Numbered from the stretch's first letter, positions 1 to 8,479 are shown. The stretch: DNA of 18,170 nucleotides from HGM05232 sp044433325 (GCA_044433325.1 JAWXTT010000026.1:1-18170); one strand, 5' to 3'. Notes: generated by a model not told the origin, from the letters alone. Program-made: numbers and translations.

Positions 1-1433
1 CTATCCATACCTATACCTATACCTGCCGTAGGAGGCATACCATATTCCAATGCTCGTAAGAAGTCATGATCAATGAACATCGCTTCATCATCACCCTTTT
101 CTGATAATCGTAATTGATCCATAAAGCGTTCACGTTGGTCAATTGGGTCATTAAGCTCAGAGTAAGCATTTGCTAATTCCTTACCATTAACCATAAGTTC
201 AAAACGTTCAGTTAATTCAGGATTATTACGGTGACGTTTAGTCAGTGGTGACATCTCAATAGGGTAGTCAATAATAAATGTTGGTTGGATATAATTACCC
301 TCACATTTCTCACCGAAGATTTCATCAATAAGTTTACCTTTACCCATTGTTTCGTCAACTTCGATATCTAATTTCTTACAAACCTCACGTAGCTCCTCTT
401 CACCCATACCGTTGATATCTATACCTGTATGTTCAGCTATAGAGTCAATCATGGTAATACGTTTGAATGGTGCTTTAAAGCTAATCACGTTCTCACCCAT
501 CTGAACCTCAGTAGTGCCATTGACATCAATAGCAATCTTTTCAAGCATCCTCTCAGTGAAATCCATCATCCAGTTATAATCTTTATAAGCGACATAAAGC
601 TCCATAACTGTAAATTCAGGGTTGTGAGTTCTATCCATCCCCTCGTTACGGAAGTCACGCGAAAATTCATATACACCATCAAAACCACCAACGATTAATC
701 TCTTCAGATACAATTCATTAGCAATACGCAGATATAATGGAATATCTAATGCGTTATGGTGAGTGATAAATGGGCGTGCAGTAGCACCACCAGGAATCGC
801 TTGAAGTACAGGAGTGTCAACCTCAACACAACCAGCGGCGTTAATAAATTCACGCATTGAGTTAAACACCTTGGTGCGTTTCATGAAAATCTCCTTAACA
901 CCCTCATTAACTGCTAAGTCAACATAACGACGACGATAACGTAATTCAGGATCTGAGAATGCATCATAAGTAACACCATCCTTAACCTTAACAATAGGTA
1001 GAGGTTTGATAGATTTACTCAATAGAGTTAATTTACGAGCATGGACTGATATCTCACCCATCTGAGTGCGGAAAACTTCCCCCTCGATACCGACAAAGTC
1101 ACCAATATCTAATAGTTTCTTAAACACTACATTATATAAGCTCTTATCTTCATCTGGACAAAGGTCATCACGGTTAATGTAAACTTGCATTCTCCCCTCA
1201 CTATCTTTAAGTTCGATAAATGAAGCCTTACCCATAACACGGCGACTCATGATACGCCCCGCAATAGATACATTTTTAAGGGGCTCATCATCTTTGAACT
1301 CCTTTTTTAATATAGTTGTATAGCCAGTAACTTTATATTCAGCTGCTGGATATGGTTCAATTCCCACTTTACGTAATTCTTCTAAACTATTACGTCTTAC
1401 AATCTCTTGTTCGCTTAATTCTAAAATACTCAT
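1..1433 (-). CDS. lysS: Lysyl-tRNA synthetase, class II (3' end cut off by window edge)
   Basis: Charges tRNA-Lys with lysine in the cytoplasm, using ATP. The frame is open from the ATG at 1433 to the window edge, giving 477 residues; the last few dozen residues are missing. The start (MSILELSEQEIVRRNSLEEL) matches the usual LysRS N-terminus. An OB-fold anticodon-binding domain fills roughly residues 60-160. The class II core follows, with motif 2 (RDFRNEG, residues 259-265) and the adjacent HNPEFT. Motif 3 (GIGIGMDR) lies at residues 470-477, right at the edge. It is divergent from pheT, and a TACATTTG box lies 28 bp upstream of the start. A tRNA-Lys gene is present further on in the window, but that is probably coincidence. 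Identification is secure from motifs 2 and 3 and the lysine-specific surroundings. Confidence 0.96.
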   Translation of the reverse strand, partial: MSILELSEQEIVRRNSLEELRKVGIEPYPAAEYKVTGYTTILKKEFKDDEPLKNVSIAGRIMSRRVMGKASFIELKDSEGRMQVYINRDDLCPDEDKSLYNVVFKKLLDIGDFVGIEGEVFRTQMGEISVHARKLTLLSKSIKPLPIVKVKDGVTYDAFSDPELRYRRRYVDLAVNEGVKEIFMKRTKVFNSMREFINAAGCVEVDTPVLQAIPGGATARPFITHHNALDIPLYLRIANELYLKRLIVGGFDGVYEFSRDFRNEGMDRTHNPEFTVMELYVAYKDYNWMMDFTERMLEKIAIDVNGTTEVQMGENVISFKAPFKRITMIDSIAEHTGIDINGMGEEELREVCKKLDIEVDETMGKGKLIDEIFGEKCEGNYIQPTFIIDYPIEMSPLTKRHRNNPELTERFELMVNGKELANAYSELNDPIDQRERFMDQLRLSEKGDDEAMFIDHDFLRALEYGMPPTAGIGIGMD

Positions 1434-1460
1434 AGATCTGTAAAATAAATATATTAAGGA

Positions 1461-1468
1461 CAAATGTA
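1461..1468 (-). promoter_or_regulatory. Putative lysS promoter -7 box
   Basis: On the minus strand this reads TACATTTG, matching the Bacteroidota -7 consensus TAnnTTTG, 28 bp upstream of the lysS start codon. No TTTG stands at the usual distance of about 20 bp; one occurs 12 bp upstream. Support is therefore the -7 box and its position only. Confidence 0.4.
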
Positions 1469-1573
1469 CGCATTCTTTGTCAAATAATTAAATAAAATAG
1501 CAATGTTTTAGAGAGTTTGCAGTTTAAAAAGATAATATTATTGTAAAGATATCCCATTTTAATTATTTCTTTG

Positions 1574-1581
1574 TAAATTTG
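1574..1581 (+). promoter_or_regulatory. Putative pheT promoter -7 box
   Basis: TAAATTTG matches the TAnnTTTG -7 consensus of the Bacteroidota primary sigma factor. It lies 76 bp upstream of the pheT start, leaving a 5' leader of about 70 nt. No good -33 TTTG is visible at the right spacing. I saw no clear leader-peptide Phe run or attenuator in this leader. Confidence 0.4.
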
Positions 1582-1657
1582 CGAGAATTATTTATCGTGA
1601 GGTGGTATGCGGTAAATGTTAATAGGAGTAAGAATAAAAAATAGATAAAATAACGAT

Positions 1658-4123
1658 ATGAATATTTCGTATAAATGGTTGAAGAAGTATATTGATATCA
1701 ACCTAACACCTGAGCAATTAGCTGAGGCATTAACATCTTTAGGGCTTGAAACAGGAAGCATAGAGGAGGTTGAATCTATCAAAGGGGGACTAAAAGGACT
1801 TGTAGTAGCTAAAGTGCTTACATGTGTTGATCATCCCAATAGTGACCATCTACACGTTACAACAGTTGATTTAGGTGATGGCGCACCAACACAAATAGTT
1901 TGTGGCGCACCTAATGTAGCTGCTGGACAACATGTAGTAGTTGCAACAGTAGGCACTAAACTATATGATGGTGATAAGGAGTTTGCTATCAAAAAATCTA
2001 AAATCCGCGGCGAGGAGTCTTTCGGTATGATTTGTAGCGAAGTAGAGATAGGTGTTGGCACAGACCATTCAGGTATTACAGTATTGCCAGAAACTGTACA
2101 TCCAGGAACTCTAGCATCTGAATATTACAATATCACTAGCGATTATCTGTTAGAGGTTGACTTGACACCTAACCGCGTTGATGCATCGTCACACTATGGT
2201 GTGGCTCGTGATATAGCTGCTTATCTAACACGTCATGGTCAGGAGTGTAATCTACATCGTCCTAGTGTTGATACATTCCAGATAGAGAAAGCTGAGGGAG
2301 CTGTTAAAGTAACTGTTGAGAATAGTGAGGCTGCTCCACGTTACGCCGCAGTCACTATGCGTAATGTAACAGTTAAGGAGTCACCACAATGGATGAAAGA
2401 TGCACTAAACATTATAGGCTTACGCCCAATTAATAATATTGTTGACATAACTAACTATCTACTACACGCTATGGGTCAACCATTGCACTGTTTTGATGTA
2501 GCTAAGATTAAAGGTGAGCAAGTTATCGTTAAGAGTGTAGTAGCAGGAACTAAATTCACAACCCTTGATGGTGTTGAACGTGAACTATCTGATCGTGATT
2601 TAATGATTTGCAATGCAGAAGAACCTATGTGTATTGGTGGTGTATTCGGTGGTTTAGATTCAGGTGTAACTGAAACTACAACTGATATTATGTTAGAGTC
2701 AGCTTACTTTAACCCAACATGGGTACGTAAGACTGCACGTCGTCATGGACTTAGTACCGATTCATCTTTCCGTTTTGAACGTGGTATAGATCCTAACAAC
2801 GCTATCTATGTATTGAAATTAGCTGCACTTATGGTTAAGGAGCTAGCAGGTGGTGAAATTTGTGGTGAAATAGTTGATATCTATCCAACACCAATTCCAA
2901 TGCCTAAGGTAGAGTTAGAATACACACATGTAAATAACCTAATAGGTAAGGTGATTGATAAGGATATGGTTAAAACTATCCTTAAAAGTCTTGAAATTTC
3001 TATTGATGCAGAAACTGAAACTTCACTTTCACTATCAATCCCAACATATCGTGTTGACGTAACTCGTCCATGTGATGTTATTGAGGATATTTTACGTGTA
3101 TATGGTTACAACAATGTTGAGATATCTGAACGCGTACATGCTACACTTTCATATAAGAGCGTAACCGATCAGAGTAATGAACTACAAGCCCTAATCTCAG
3201 AGCAGTTAACTGCAATAGGCTTCAATGAGATACTTAATAACTCACTAACAGCCATATCATATTACAGTGATTTAACAGATTACCCTGAGAGTAATGCAGT
3301 TAAACTACTTAATCCATTAAGTAACGATTTGAGTGTAATGCGCCAAACTCTTCTATTCGGTGGGTTAGAGAGTTTATCGCACAATATCAATCGACGTATT
3401 GAGAATAACAAGATGTATGAATTTGGTAACTGTTATAAATATGACAGCGCGATTGAAACAACTGCTGAAGCACCATTAAAAGCATACACCGAAACATCAC
3501 AATTAGCACTATGGATGACAGGTGGTAAGGCAGATGGTAACTGGCACGACGCATATAAAAAGGTAACTGTTTATGACCTAAAAGCTAATGTTGAGAATAT
3601 AATGACACGTCTAGGTATTAACCAAAACGATTTAGTTATTAACAAAATTAGCAACGATATCTATTCAGTAGCATTAGAATACTCTAATCGCGGTGGAAAG
3701 GTACTAGGAACAATGGGTATCGTTAAACAAGCTATCCTAAAGAAGATGGATATAAGCCAAGAGGTATTTTATGCTGAACTAAATTGGAACGTAATGCTTA
3801 AATTAGCATTAAAAAATAAAGTTCAATATAAGAACCTACCTAAGTCACAGCCAGTAAAACGTGACTTAGCACTATTGATTGATAGTAGCGTAAGTTTTGC
3901 TGAAATAGAAGCTGTAATACGTAAGAGCGAACGTAAACTATTACGTAATATTACACTATTTGATGTATATCAAGGTAAAAACATCGAGGCAGGAAAAGTT
4001 TCTTACGCCGTAAGTATCATACTTCAAGATGATGAAAAAACACTTCAAGAGAAGGAGATTGAATCAGTAATGAAGAAAATTATTACCAACTTAGGTAAAG
4101 AGCTAAATGCGCAACTAAGATAA
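1658..4123 (+). CDS. pheT: Phenylalanyl-tRNA synthetase beta subunit
   Basis: Beta chain of the alpha2-beta2 enzyme that charges tRNA-Phe. The 821 residues match the normal bacterial length of about 800. In order: N-terminal helix (MNISYKWLKKYIDI), EMAP/Arc1p-like tRNA-binding domain (about 45-155, with HPNSDHL and CGAPN), B3/4 editing domain (about 213-385, with RPINNIVDITNY and FRFERGIDP), B5 domain (about 415-485), the catalytic-like core, and a C-terminal ferredoxin-fold anticodon-binding domain (about 727-821, with KRDLALLID). The ATG at 1658 gives the canonical N-terminus. An AGGAG stands about 28 nt upstream, too far for a normal Shine-Dalgarno. The partner pheS is not in the window, so the alpha chain is encoded elsewhere. 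A YebC-family gene follows after 40 bp, probably in the same transcript. Confidence 0.97.
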   Translation: MNISYKWLKKYIDINLTPEQLAEALTSLGLETGSIEEVESIKGGLKGLVVAKVLTCVDHPNSDHLHVTTVDLGDGAPTQIVCGAPNVAAGQHVVVATVGTKLYDGDKEFAIKKSKIRGEESFGMICSEVEIGVGTDHSGITVLPETVHPGTLASEYYNITSDYLLEVDLTPNRVDASSHYGVARDIAAYLTRHGQECNLHRPSVDTFQIEKAEGAVKVTVENSEAAPRYAAVTMRNVTVKESPQWMKDALNIIGLRPINNIVDITNYLLHAMGQPLHCFDVAKIKGEQVIVKSVVAGTKFTTLDGVERELSDRDLMICNAEEPMCIGGVFGGLDSGVTETTTDIMLESAYFNPTWVRKTARRHGLSTDSSFRFERGIDPNNAIYVLKLAALMVKELAGGEICGEIVDIYPTPIPMPKVELEYTHVNNLIGKVIDKDMVKTILKSLEISIDAETETSLSLSIPTYRVDVTRPCDVIEDILRVYGYNNVEISERVHATLSYKSVTDQSNELQALISEQLTAIGFNEILNNSLTAISYYSDLTDYPESNAVKLLNPLSNDLSVMRQTLLFGGLESLSHNINRRIENNKMYEFGNCYKYDSAIETTAEAPLKAYTETSQLALWMTGGKADGNWHDAYKKVTVYDLKANVENIMTRLGINQNDLVINKISNDIYSVALEYSNRGGKVLGTMGIVKQAILKKMDISQEVFYAELNWNVMLKLALKNKVQYKNLPKSQPVKRDLALLIDSSVSFAEIEAVIRKSERKLLRNITLFDVYQGKNIEAGKVSYAVSIILQDDEKTLQEKEIESVMKKIITNLGKELNAQLR

Positions 4124-4163
4124 TAAAAACTTAAATTATACAATATAAAGGAGAAATATAAAG

Positions 4164-4904
4164 ATGGGAAGAGCATTTGAATACCGCAAGGCAAGAAAGA
4201 TGAAACGCTGGGGTAGTATGGCTAAAACATTTACCAAGTTAGGAAAAGAGATAACTATTGCCGCTAAAGCAGGCGGACCAGACCCAGACGTAAATCCACG
4301 TTTACGTGCCTTAATGCAAAATGCAAAGGCAGCCAATATGCCTAAAGATACCGTAGAACGCGCTATCAAGAAAGCAACTGAAAAAGACTACACCGACTTT
4401 AAGGAGGTATTATTTGAAGGATACGGACCTTACGGAATAGCAATCGTAGTAGAAACAGCTACTGACAACAATACACGTACCGTAGCCAATGTACGTAGCT
4501 ATTTTAATAAACTAGGAGGTTCATTAGGAACATCTGGCTCATTAACATTCCTATTTGACCATAAATGTGTATTCAAAATCAAAGCTAAAGATGGAGTATC
4601 TATTGACGATTTAGAACTTGAACTAATAGATTACGGAGTAGATGAGCTAGAGGAAGATGGTGAAGATATAGTGTTATACGGAGCATTTGAAGAAAATTCA
4701 AATATCCAAAAACACCTAGAGGAGAATGGTTTTGAAATCACTAGTACCGAGTTTGAACGAATCCCACATGATGTAAAAGAGGTAACAGCTGAACAACGTG
4801 TCCAAATCGAGAAACTCCTAGAGAAATTTGAAGATGACGACGACGTACAAAACGTCTTCCACAACATGAAACCAGAAGAGGGCGACGACGACGAAGCAGA
4901 ATAA
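4164..4904 (+). CDS. YebC/PmpR family DNA-binding regulatory or translation-related protein
   Basis: Member of the YebC/PmpR/TACO1 family (246 residues, the usual length). The N-terminus MGRAFEYRKARKMKRWGSMAK is the family form, followed by TKLGKEI, a PRLRALMQNAKAANMPKDTVERAIKKA segment (about 46-73) and GYGPYGIAIVVE (about 87-98). The last 20 residues are strongly acidic (EEGDDDEAE). Family members were described as transcriptional regulators (PmpR of Pseudomonas), and more recent work links YebC proteins to translation of difficult sequences. Which applies here cannot be told from sequence. An AAGGAG at 4149-4154 gives a good Shine-Dalgarno, unlike most genes here. It lies 40 bp after pheT and probably shares its transcript, which would suit a translation role. 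A strong hairpin follows the stop. Confidence 0.93.
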   Translation: MGRAFEYRKARKMKRWGSMAKTFTKLGKEITIAAKAGGPDPDVNPRLRALMQNAKAANMPKDTVERAIKKATEKDYTDFKEVLFEGYGPYGIAIVVETATDNNTRTVANVRSYFNKLGGSLGTSGSLTFLFDHKCVFKIKAKDGVSIDDLELELIDYGVDELEEDGEDIVLYGAFEENSNIQKHLEENGFEITSTEFERIPHDVKEVTAEQRVQIEKLLEKFEDDDDVQNVFHNMKPEEGDDDEAE

Positions 4905-4929
4905 CTCTCACAGGATTCATCTATACATA

Positions 4930-4979
4930 AAATCACCCCTAATTAAGCCCTTTACACAGAGCTTGATTAGGGGTGATTT
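4930..4979 (+). terminator. Strong hairpin terminator after the pheT-yebC unit
   Basis: A 19-bp stem (4930-4948 with 4961-4979) has a single T:G pair and a 12-nt loop. The left arm begins AAATCACCCCTAAT and the right arm ends ATTAGGGGTGATTT. A short T-rich stretch follows. It begins 25 bp after the stop codon. Confidence 0.85.
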
Positions 4980-5066
4980 ATTTGGCTTATAATACCCTTA
5001 TAGTAATTAAAACTCCATTAGGTGTGAATTATTGTTTAAATATGATATTTTGTAGGCGACTATTTA

Positions 5067-5074
5067 TATCTTTG
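5067..5074 (+). promoter_or_regulatory. Putative promoter -7 box of the dipeptidase gene
   Basis: TATCTTTG is an exact TAnnTTTG match, 109 bp upstream of the chosen start. A TTTG at 5049-5052 could be the -33 element, but the 14-bp gap is shorter than the 20 bp seen at the two tRNA promoters in this window. A perfect 10-bp inverted repeat (4992-5001, ATACCCTTAT, with ATAAGGGTAT at 5121-5130) brackets this region. Confidence 0.45.
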
Positions 5075-5183
5075 TAGTTTCAAGTAAAAAATGAGTGTTA
5101 TTTATTAATCTTATATATAAATAAGGGTATCTGGAGCAGTAGCCGTGCTAATGTTATTAGGTGTTCTTTTGAACGTAATTAGT

Positions 5184-6398
5184 ATGAAGAAAAATTTAAT
5201 TTTAATTGGTTGTGTGGTATGTGCGGCTTTTATGTCGTCATGTGTTGAAAAATCATCGTTGATGGAGCGTGCTGAGGCATTGCAACGTTCTATCTTAACT
5301 GCTGATACGCATAGTGATACTCCTATGTTGTTTGAGCGTAAATCATTTGATGTTACTAAACGTAGTGACGGATGTGTTGACTTTGTCAAGATGAAAGAGG
5401 GTTCATTAGATGTTAGTAGTTTTGCAGTATTTACATATCAACGTGATGAGGAGGGATATGTTGATAGAATGTATGAACATGCTAAAAAGACCTATGATAC
5501 AATACAATTTATTGCAAAAGCTAATGCAGATATTGTTGGGATGGTTTCATCGCCTAAGGATATGTATGAGCTTAAGAAGCAAGGTAAGTTGGGTATAATG
5601 CCAACCATGGAAAACTCACTACCAATCGGTAATGATATAAACCGTATAGATACACTGTATGCTAAGGGCGCACGTATATTTGGGTTATGTCATACTACAA
5701 ATAACAATATTTGTGATTCATCTTCTGATACTATACAGTATAATTACTGGGGAGGATTGTCACCATTTGGTGAGCAGGTTGTTGAGCGTTTAAATAAATT
5801 AGGTGCTGTTGTGGATGTTTCGCATGCTTCGGACTCTACGTTCTTTGATATTATTAAGTTATCTAAAGCTCCTATTGTCGCATCTCACTCTTCGGTACGT
5901 GAACTGACTAATCACGATAGAAACTTTTCAGACGAAATGTTAGATGCTATTAAGGAAAATGGTGGTACTGTTCAAGTGTGTATGGTGGATATTTTTATTA
6001 AAGAGTTCCCTGAAAATCCTAAATATAAAGCTGAGAGAGATTCAGCCTATGCTGTATATAGCAAGATACCTAAAGAGGATGAAGCGGCTAGAGCTGAAGC
6101 TAGAGCAGGAAGAGCTAAAATCAAGAGTAGCTACCCTGACCAAAATGCGTCAATTAAGGACTATGTAGATCATATTGATTATATTGCTAAGAGAATAGGT
6201 GTTGATCATGTAGGTATAGGTACTGACTTCGATGGCGGAGGCGGCGTTATGGACTGTATGGATGTATCGCAACTAGTTACTATCACAGCAGAACTTATGG
6301 AACGTGGCTACTCAGATGAAGATATCGAGAAAATCTGGAGTGGTAATCTAATAAGAGTATTCAACAAAGTAATTGAGGTTAGTGAATCAATGAAATAA
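5184..6398 (+). CDS. Membrane dipeptidase (peptidase family M19), predicted lipoprotein
   Basis: Zinc dipeptidase related to renal dipeptidase. The start is set at 5184 rather than the in-frame ATG at 5145, because translation from 5184 begins with a lipoprotein signal peptide: KK, a hydrophobic stretch and lipobox FMSSC with Cys20. This gives 404 residues, the usual family size. All expected metal ligands are present: His43 and Asp45 (THSD), Glu143 (PTMEN), His214 (VDVSHASD), His235 (ASHSSVREL) and Asp348 (GIGTDFDG). The enzyme should therefore be active, anchored in the envelope and hydrolysing dipeptides, perhaps including D-amino acid or cell-wall dipeptides. Residues about 271-325 form a charged insert rich in Ala, Glu and Arg. 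It has its own promoter-like box and a strong terminator behind it, so it is probably transcribed alone. Confidence 0.93.
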   Translation: MKKNLILIGCVVCAAFMSSCVEKSSLMERAEALQRSILTADTHSDTPMLFERKSFDVTKRSDGCVDFVKMKEGSLDVSSFAVFTYQRDEEGYVDRMYEHAKKTYDTIQFIAKANADIVGMVSSPKDMYELKKQGKLGIMPTMENSLPIGNDINRIDTLYAKGARIFGLCHTTNNNICDSSSDTIQYNYWGGLSPFGEQVVERLNKLGAVVDVSHASDSTFFDIIKLSKAPIVASHSSVRELTNHDRNFSDEMLDAIKENGGTVQVCMVDIFIKEFPENPKYKAERDSAYAVYSKIPKEDEAARAEARAGRAKIKSSYPDQNASIKDYVDHIDYIAKRIGVDHVGIGTDFDGGGGVMDCMDVSQLVTITAELMERGYSDEDIEKIWSGNLIRVFNKVIEVSESMK

Positions 6399-6419
6399 AA
6401 AACAATTCATAACTACTAT

Positions 6420-6474
6420 AATAATAATGATTAACTAATCTAATATCTAATTAGGTTGGTTAATCATTATTATT
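6420..6474 (+). terminator. Hairpin terminator after the dipeptidase gene
   Basis: A 24-bp stem (6420-6443 with 6451-6474, two G:U pairs) closes a 7-nt loop. It runs AATAATAATGATTAAC on the left and GTTAATCATTATTATT on the right, followed by a short T stretch. It starts 21 bp after the stop codon. Confidence 0.85.
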
Positions 6475-6560
6475 TTGTAGGTATTTAAACGGAGTTAACT
6501 GTTTATGGTGATTGTTTTCCATTTCCTGTCGATTTAAAGTTGTTAATATTATGGACAGGA

Positions 6561-6622
6561 GTAAAAAACTGATTTATTATTTGTTATTACTTTTAAGGGT
6601 TAGTTTTTAGGGGCTTCCCTAT
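6561..6622 (-). repeat. Dispersed repeat, copy A
   Basis: Read on the minus strand, this copy starts TAGGGAAGCCCCTAAAAACT, continues with AACCCTTAAAAG, and ends in a segment with CAAATAATAAATCAG. Its core matches copies B (7809-7855, plus) and C (13323-13387, minus): the consensus is CTTAAAACTGACCCTTAAA. The copy also contains a 9-bp inverted repeat (6564-6572 with 6600-6608, one G:U). It fills the gap just upstream of the symporter gene. Confidence 0.65.
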
Positions 6623-6639
6623 AAATACTGAAATATTAT

Positions 6640-7797
6640 ATGATAAAAAAGATTATTACGTCAACGCTATTTAAGTTGGTTTTGGCGGTTGTTGTGGGGC
6701 TATTGATTGGTCCATATGTAGGAGTAGGGGTAATGAATGTGGTTATTACCATTAAGCATCTGTTGGGGCAGTTGATTTTCTTCTTTGTGCCATTGATTAT
6801 ACTTGCGTTTATAGGTTCATCTATTGCTGGGATGGGGCGTATGGCATCTAAGTTGTTGGGCTTGGCGTTAATTTTAGCCTATTTGTCATCTATTGGTGCT
6901 GCTTTTATGGCTATGGGGTTGGGATATGCTATTATTCCTCAACTGAATATTAAAGAGAGTGCTGAGGTTGTAAATCAATTACCCAATCTGCTCTTTGAGT
7001 TGAATATACCACCTGTTATGAGTGTAATGACAGCTTTAGCCTTAGCAATAATGGTAGGATTGTCGGCAGTGTGGAGTAACTCAATAGTTATTGTAAATAT
7101 TCTTAGCGAATTTCAAAAGATGGTTTTACTACTAGTTAAGCGCGTATTGATACCTGTTCTGCCATTATTTATAGCCGCTAATTTCTGTATTCTGAGCTAT
7201 GAAGGTGCGTTAGTAAACCAATTGCCAATATTTATAAATGTAATGGGGATAGTGCTAATAGCGCATATTGTGTGGCTAGCAATACTTTATACAGTAGCCG
7301 CTATTATCAGTAAAAAGAACCCTTGGGAAGTAGTAAGATATTATGCTCCTCCATATTTTACAGCTATTGGTACTATGTCCTCGGCAGCTACCTTGCCAGT
7401 ATCACTAGATGCTGCACGACGTTCATCTATACTTAAAAAGAGGAGCATAGACTTTGCTATCCCGTTATTCTCTAATATCCATCTATGTGGTTCAATCTTA
7501 ACAGAAGTATTCTTTGTGATGACCGTATCACAGCTATTGTATGGAACGTTGCCTAGTGTTGGCACTATGGTGTTATTTATCATTTTATTAGCAGTATTTG
7601 CCATAGGTGCGCCAGGCGTTCCAGGTGGAACGGTGATAGCATCGCTAGGGATAGTAATCTCGGTACTAGGTTTTGATGAGGTTGGGACAGCTTTGTTGTT
7701 AACAATATTTGCACTTCAAGATAGTTTCGGCACAGCCTGCAACGTAGTAGGGGATGGCGCATTAACCATGATAGTCAGTAAATATGAACGAGAATAG
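6640..7797 (+). CDS. Dicarboxylate/amino acid:cation symporter (SDF family)
   Basis: Inner-membrane secondary transporter of the sodium:dicarboxylate symporter family (DAACS, GltPh-like), importing an acidic amino acid or dicarboxylate with Na+ or H+. It has 385 residues, slightly short for the family (about 400-430). The N-terminal half is nearly all hydrophobic membrane segments. Family signatures are in the C-terminal half: a GTMSSAATLP serine-rich turn (about 247-256), GAPGVPGGT (about 323-331) and DSFGTACNVVGDG (about 361-373). The last corresponds to the substrate- and cation-binding helix with the conserved Asp and Asn. Substrate specificity cannot be read off: GltPh carries a conserved Arg near this site that I do not see here. 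It is flanked by inverted copies of a dispersed repeat (A and B), and no -7 box is obvious upstream. Confidence 0.9.
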   Translation: MIKKIITSTLFKLVLAVVVGLLIGPYVGVGVMNVVITIKHLLGQLIFFFVPLIILAFIGSSIAGMGRMASKLLGLALILAYLSSIGAAFMAMGLGYAIIPQLNIKESAEVVNQLPNLLFELNIPPVMSVMTALALAIMVGLSAVWSNSIVIVNILSEFQKMVLLLVKRVLIPVLPLFIAANFCILSYEGALVNQLPIFINVMGIVLIAHIVWLAILYTVAAIISKKNPWEVVRYYAPPYFTAIGTMSSAATLPVSLDAARRSSILKKRSIDFAIPLFSNIHLCGSILTEVFFVMTVSQLLYGTLPSVGTMVLFIILLAVFAIGAPGVPGGTVIASLGIVISVLGFDEVGTALLLTIFALQDSFGTACNVVGDGALTMIVSKYERE

Positions 7798-7808
7798 GAA
7801 TGTAGCTT

Positions 7809-7855
7809 TAGGGGACTTCTTAAAACTGACCCTTAAAAGATAACAACAAATAATT
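7809..7855 (+). repeat. Dispersed repeat, copy B
   Basis: Read on the plus strand, TTTAGGGGACTTCTTAAAAC is followed by TGACCCTTAAAAG and then CAACAAATAATTTTACC. It shares a contiguous core with copies A and C and lies 12 bp after the symporter stop codon, in inverted orientation to copy A. CTTTAGGG and CCCTTAAAAG within it can pair, so the copy may also act as a weak terminator. Confidence 0.65.
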
Positions 7856-7895
7856 TTACCTAAAATATGCTATGGCTAGTCATTAATATTATACC

Positions 7896-7903
7896 TACCT
7901 TTG
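7896..7903 (+). promoter_or_regulatory. Putative -7 box of the split metal permease gene
   Basis: TACCTTTG is an exact TAnnTTTG match 23 bp upstream of the ATG at 7926, so the leader would be very short. A degenerate -33 (TATG, 7871-7874) stands 21 bp upstream. Confidence 0.5.
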
Positions 7904-7925
7904 ACCAAAATTTAAACGGATAATT

Positions 7926-8462
7926 ATGGAATACTTTAATGAACTAATCTCTATACTAAATGAGATGTCACCATACCTAATACTTGGATTCTTCATCTCA
8001 GGAATATTACATGTTTATGTACCTCGCACACTATACTCCAAATTTCTACATCGTAAAGGATATCGTTCAGTTGTAGGTGCGGCAATATTAGGGGTCCCAT
8101 TACCGTTATGTTCATGCGGAGTTATACCTACAGCAATGTCACTAAGAAAGGAGGGTGCATCAGATGGAGCAACTGTATCATTTTTAGTAGGAACACCACA
8201 AACAGGCATTGACTCTATTTTGGCAACATACTCACTATTAGGATTGCCATTTGCTATCATTCGTCCTATCTCTGCATTCTTTGTAGCAATATTTAGTGGA
8301 ATTCTTATTGATAAATTTGGAAAGGATAAACCTAAAAAGATTGATTTCAAAAAATTACAATTTGCCCCACAAGAGAACAGTTCATCAAAAAGCAGTTGTG
8401 GATGTGGCTGCGGTTGCACAAACAACGATGAAGTAAAAAAAGAAGCTTCCGAGCGGCACTAA
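7926..8462 (+). CDS. DUF318 / SO_0444-type metal permease, N-terminal half (frame 1 of a split gene)
   Basis: First half of a predicted heavy-metal efflux permease (DUF318, ArsP-like; closest in layout to the SO_0444 family assigned to Cu/Zn efflux). The 178 residues contain about four membrane segments, the family motif GVPLPLCSCGVIP with Cys62 and Cys64, and FLVGTPQTGIDS (about 86-97). A Cys-rich linker follows (SSCGCGCGCT, Cys158, 160, 162 and 164). Family members are single proteins with two such pseudo-symmetric halves. Here the frame stops at 8460-8462 just after the linker, and the second half continues in the -1 frame. A -1 shift at the A7 run 8435-8441 would join both halves into one 362-residue protein. 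Without it, this product is only half a transporter. Specific metal is unknown. Confidence 0.85.
   Translation: MEYFNELISILNEMSPYLILGFFISGILHVYVPRTLYSKFLHRKGYRSVVGAAILGVPLPLCSCGVIPTAMSLRKEGASDGATVSFLVGTPQTGIDSILATYSLLGLPFAIIRPISAFFVAIFSGILIDKFGKDKPKKIDFKKLQFAPQENSSSKSSCGCGCGCTNNDEVKKEASERH
8435..8441 (+). other. A7 slippery heptamer at the frame junction of the split permease
   Basis: Seven A residues are phased as A AAA AAA relative to the upstream frame (GTA AAA AAA GAA). This fits the X XXY YYZ pattern for -1 ribosomal frameshifting and is also suited to transcriptional slippage. The downstream frame is exactly -1 and is open only from 8432 (TGA at 8429-8431), while the upstream frame ends at 8459. 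The change must therefore fall in this 28-nt window, which contains the A run. After a -1 slip, reading continues AGA AGC TTC CGA GCG GCA, giving RSFRAALKYGYVD before the second half. I see no strong stem-loop or Shine-Dalgarno stimulator nearby, so a plain indel or sequencing error is equally possible. Confidence 0.55.
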
Positions 8463-8479
8463 AATACGGATACGTTGAT

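Noticed and set aside
429..698. Open frames antisense to lysS, pheT, the yebC-like gene, dipeptidase, mltG and dacB
   Set aside because: They are shadows of well-supported genes on the other strand, with no signals or domains of their own.
1442..1657. Possible leader peptide or T-box-like control before pheT
   Set aside because: There is no run of Phe codons in a short frame, no T-box sequence and no terminator-type hairpin before the pheT start.
5145..5183. An upstream in-frame ATG for the dipeptidase
   Set aside because: Starting there would add MLMLLGVLLNVIS before MKKN and spoil a standard lipoprotein signal peptide. The start at 5184 puts KK at the N-terminus and Cys20 in the lipobox.
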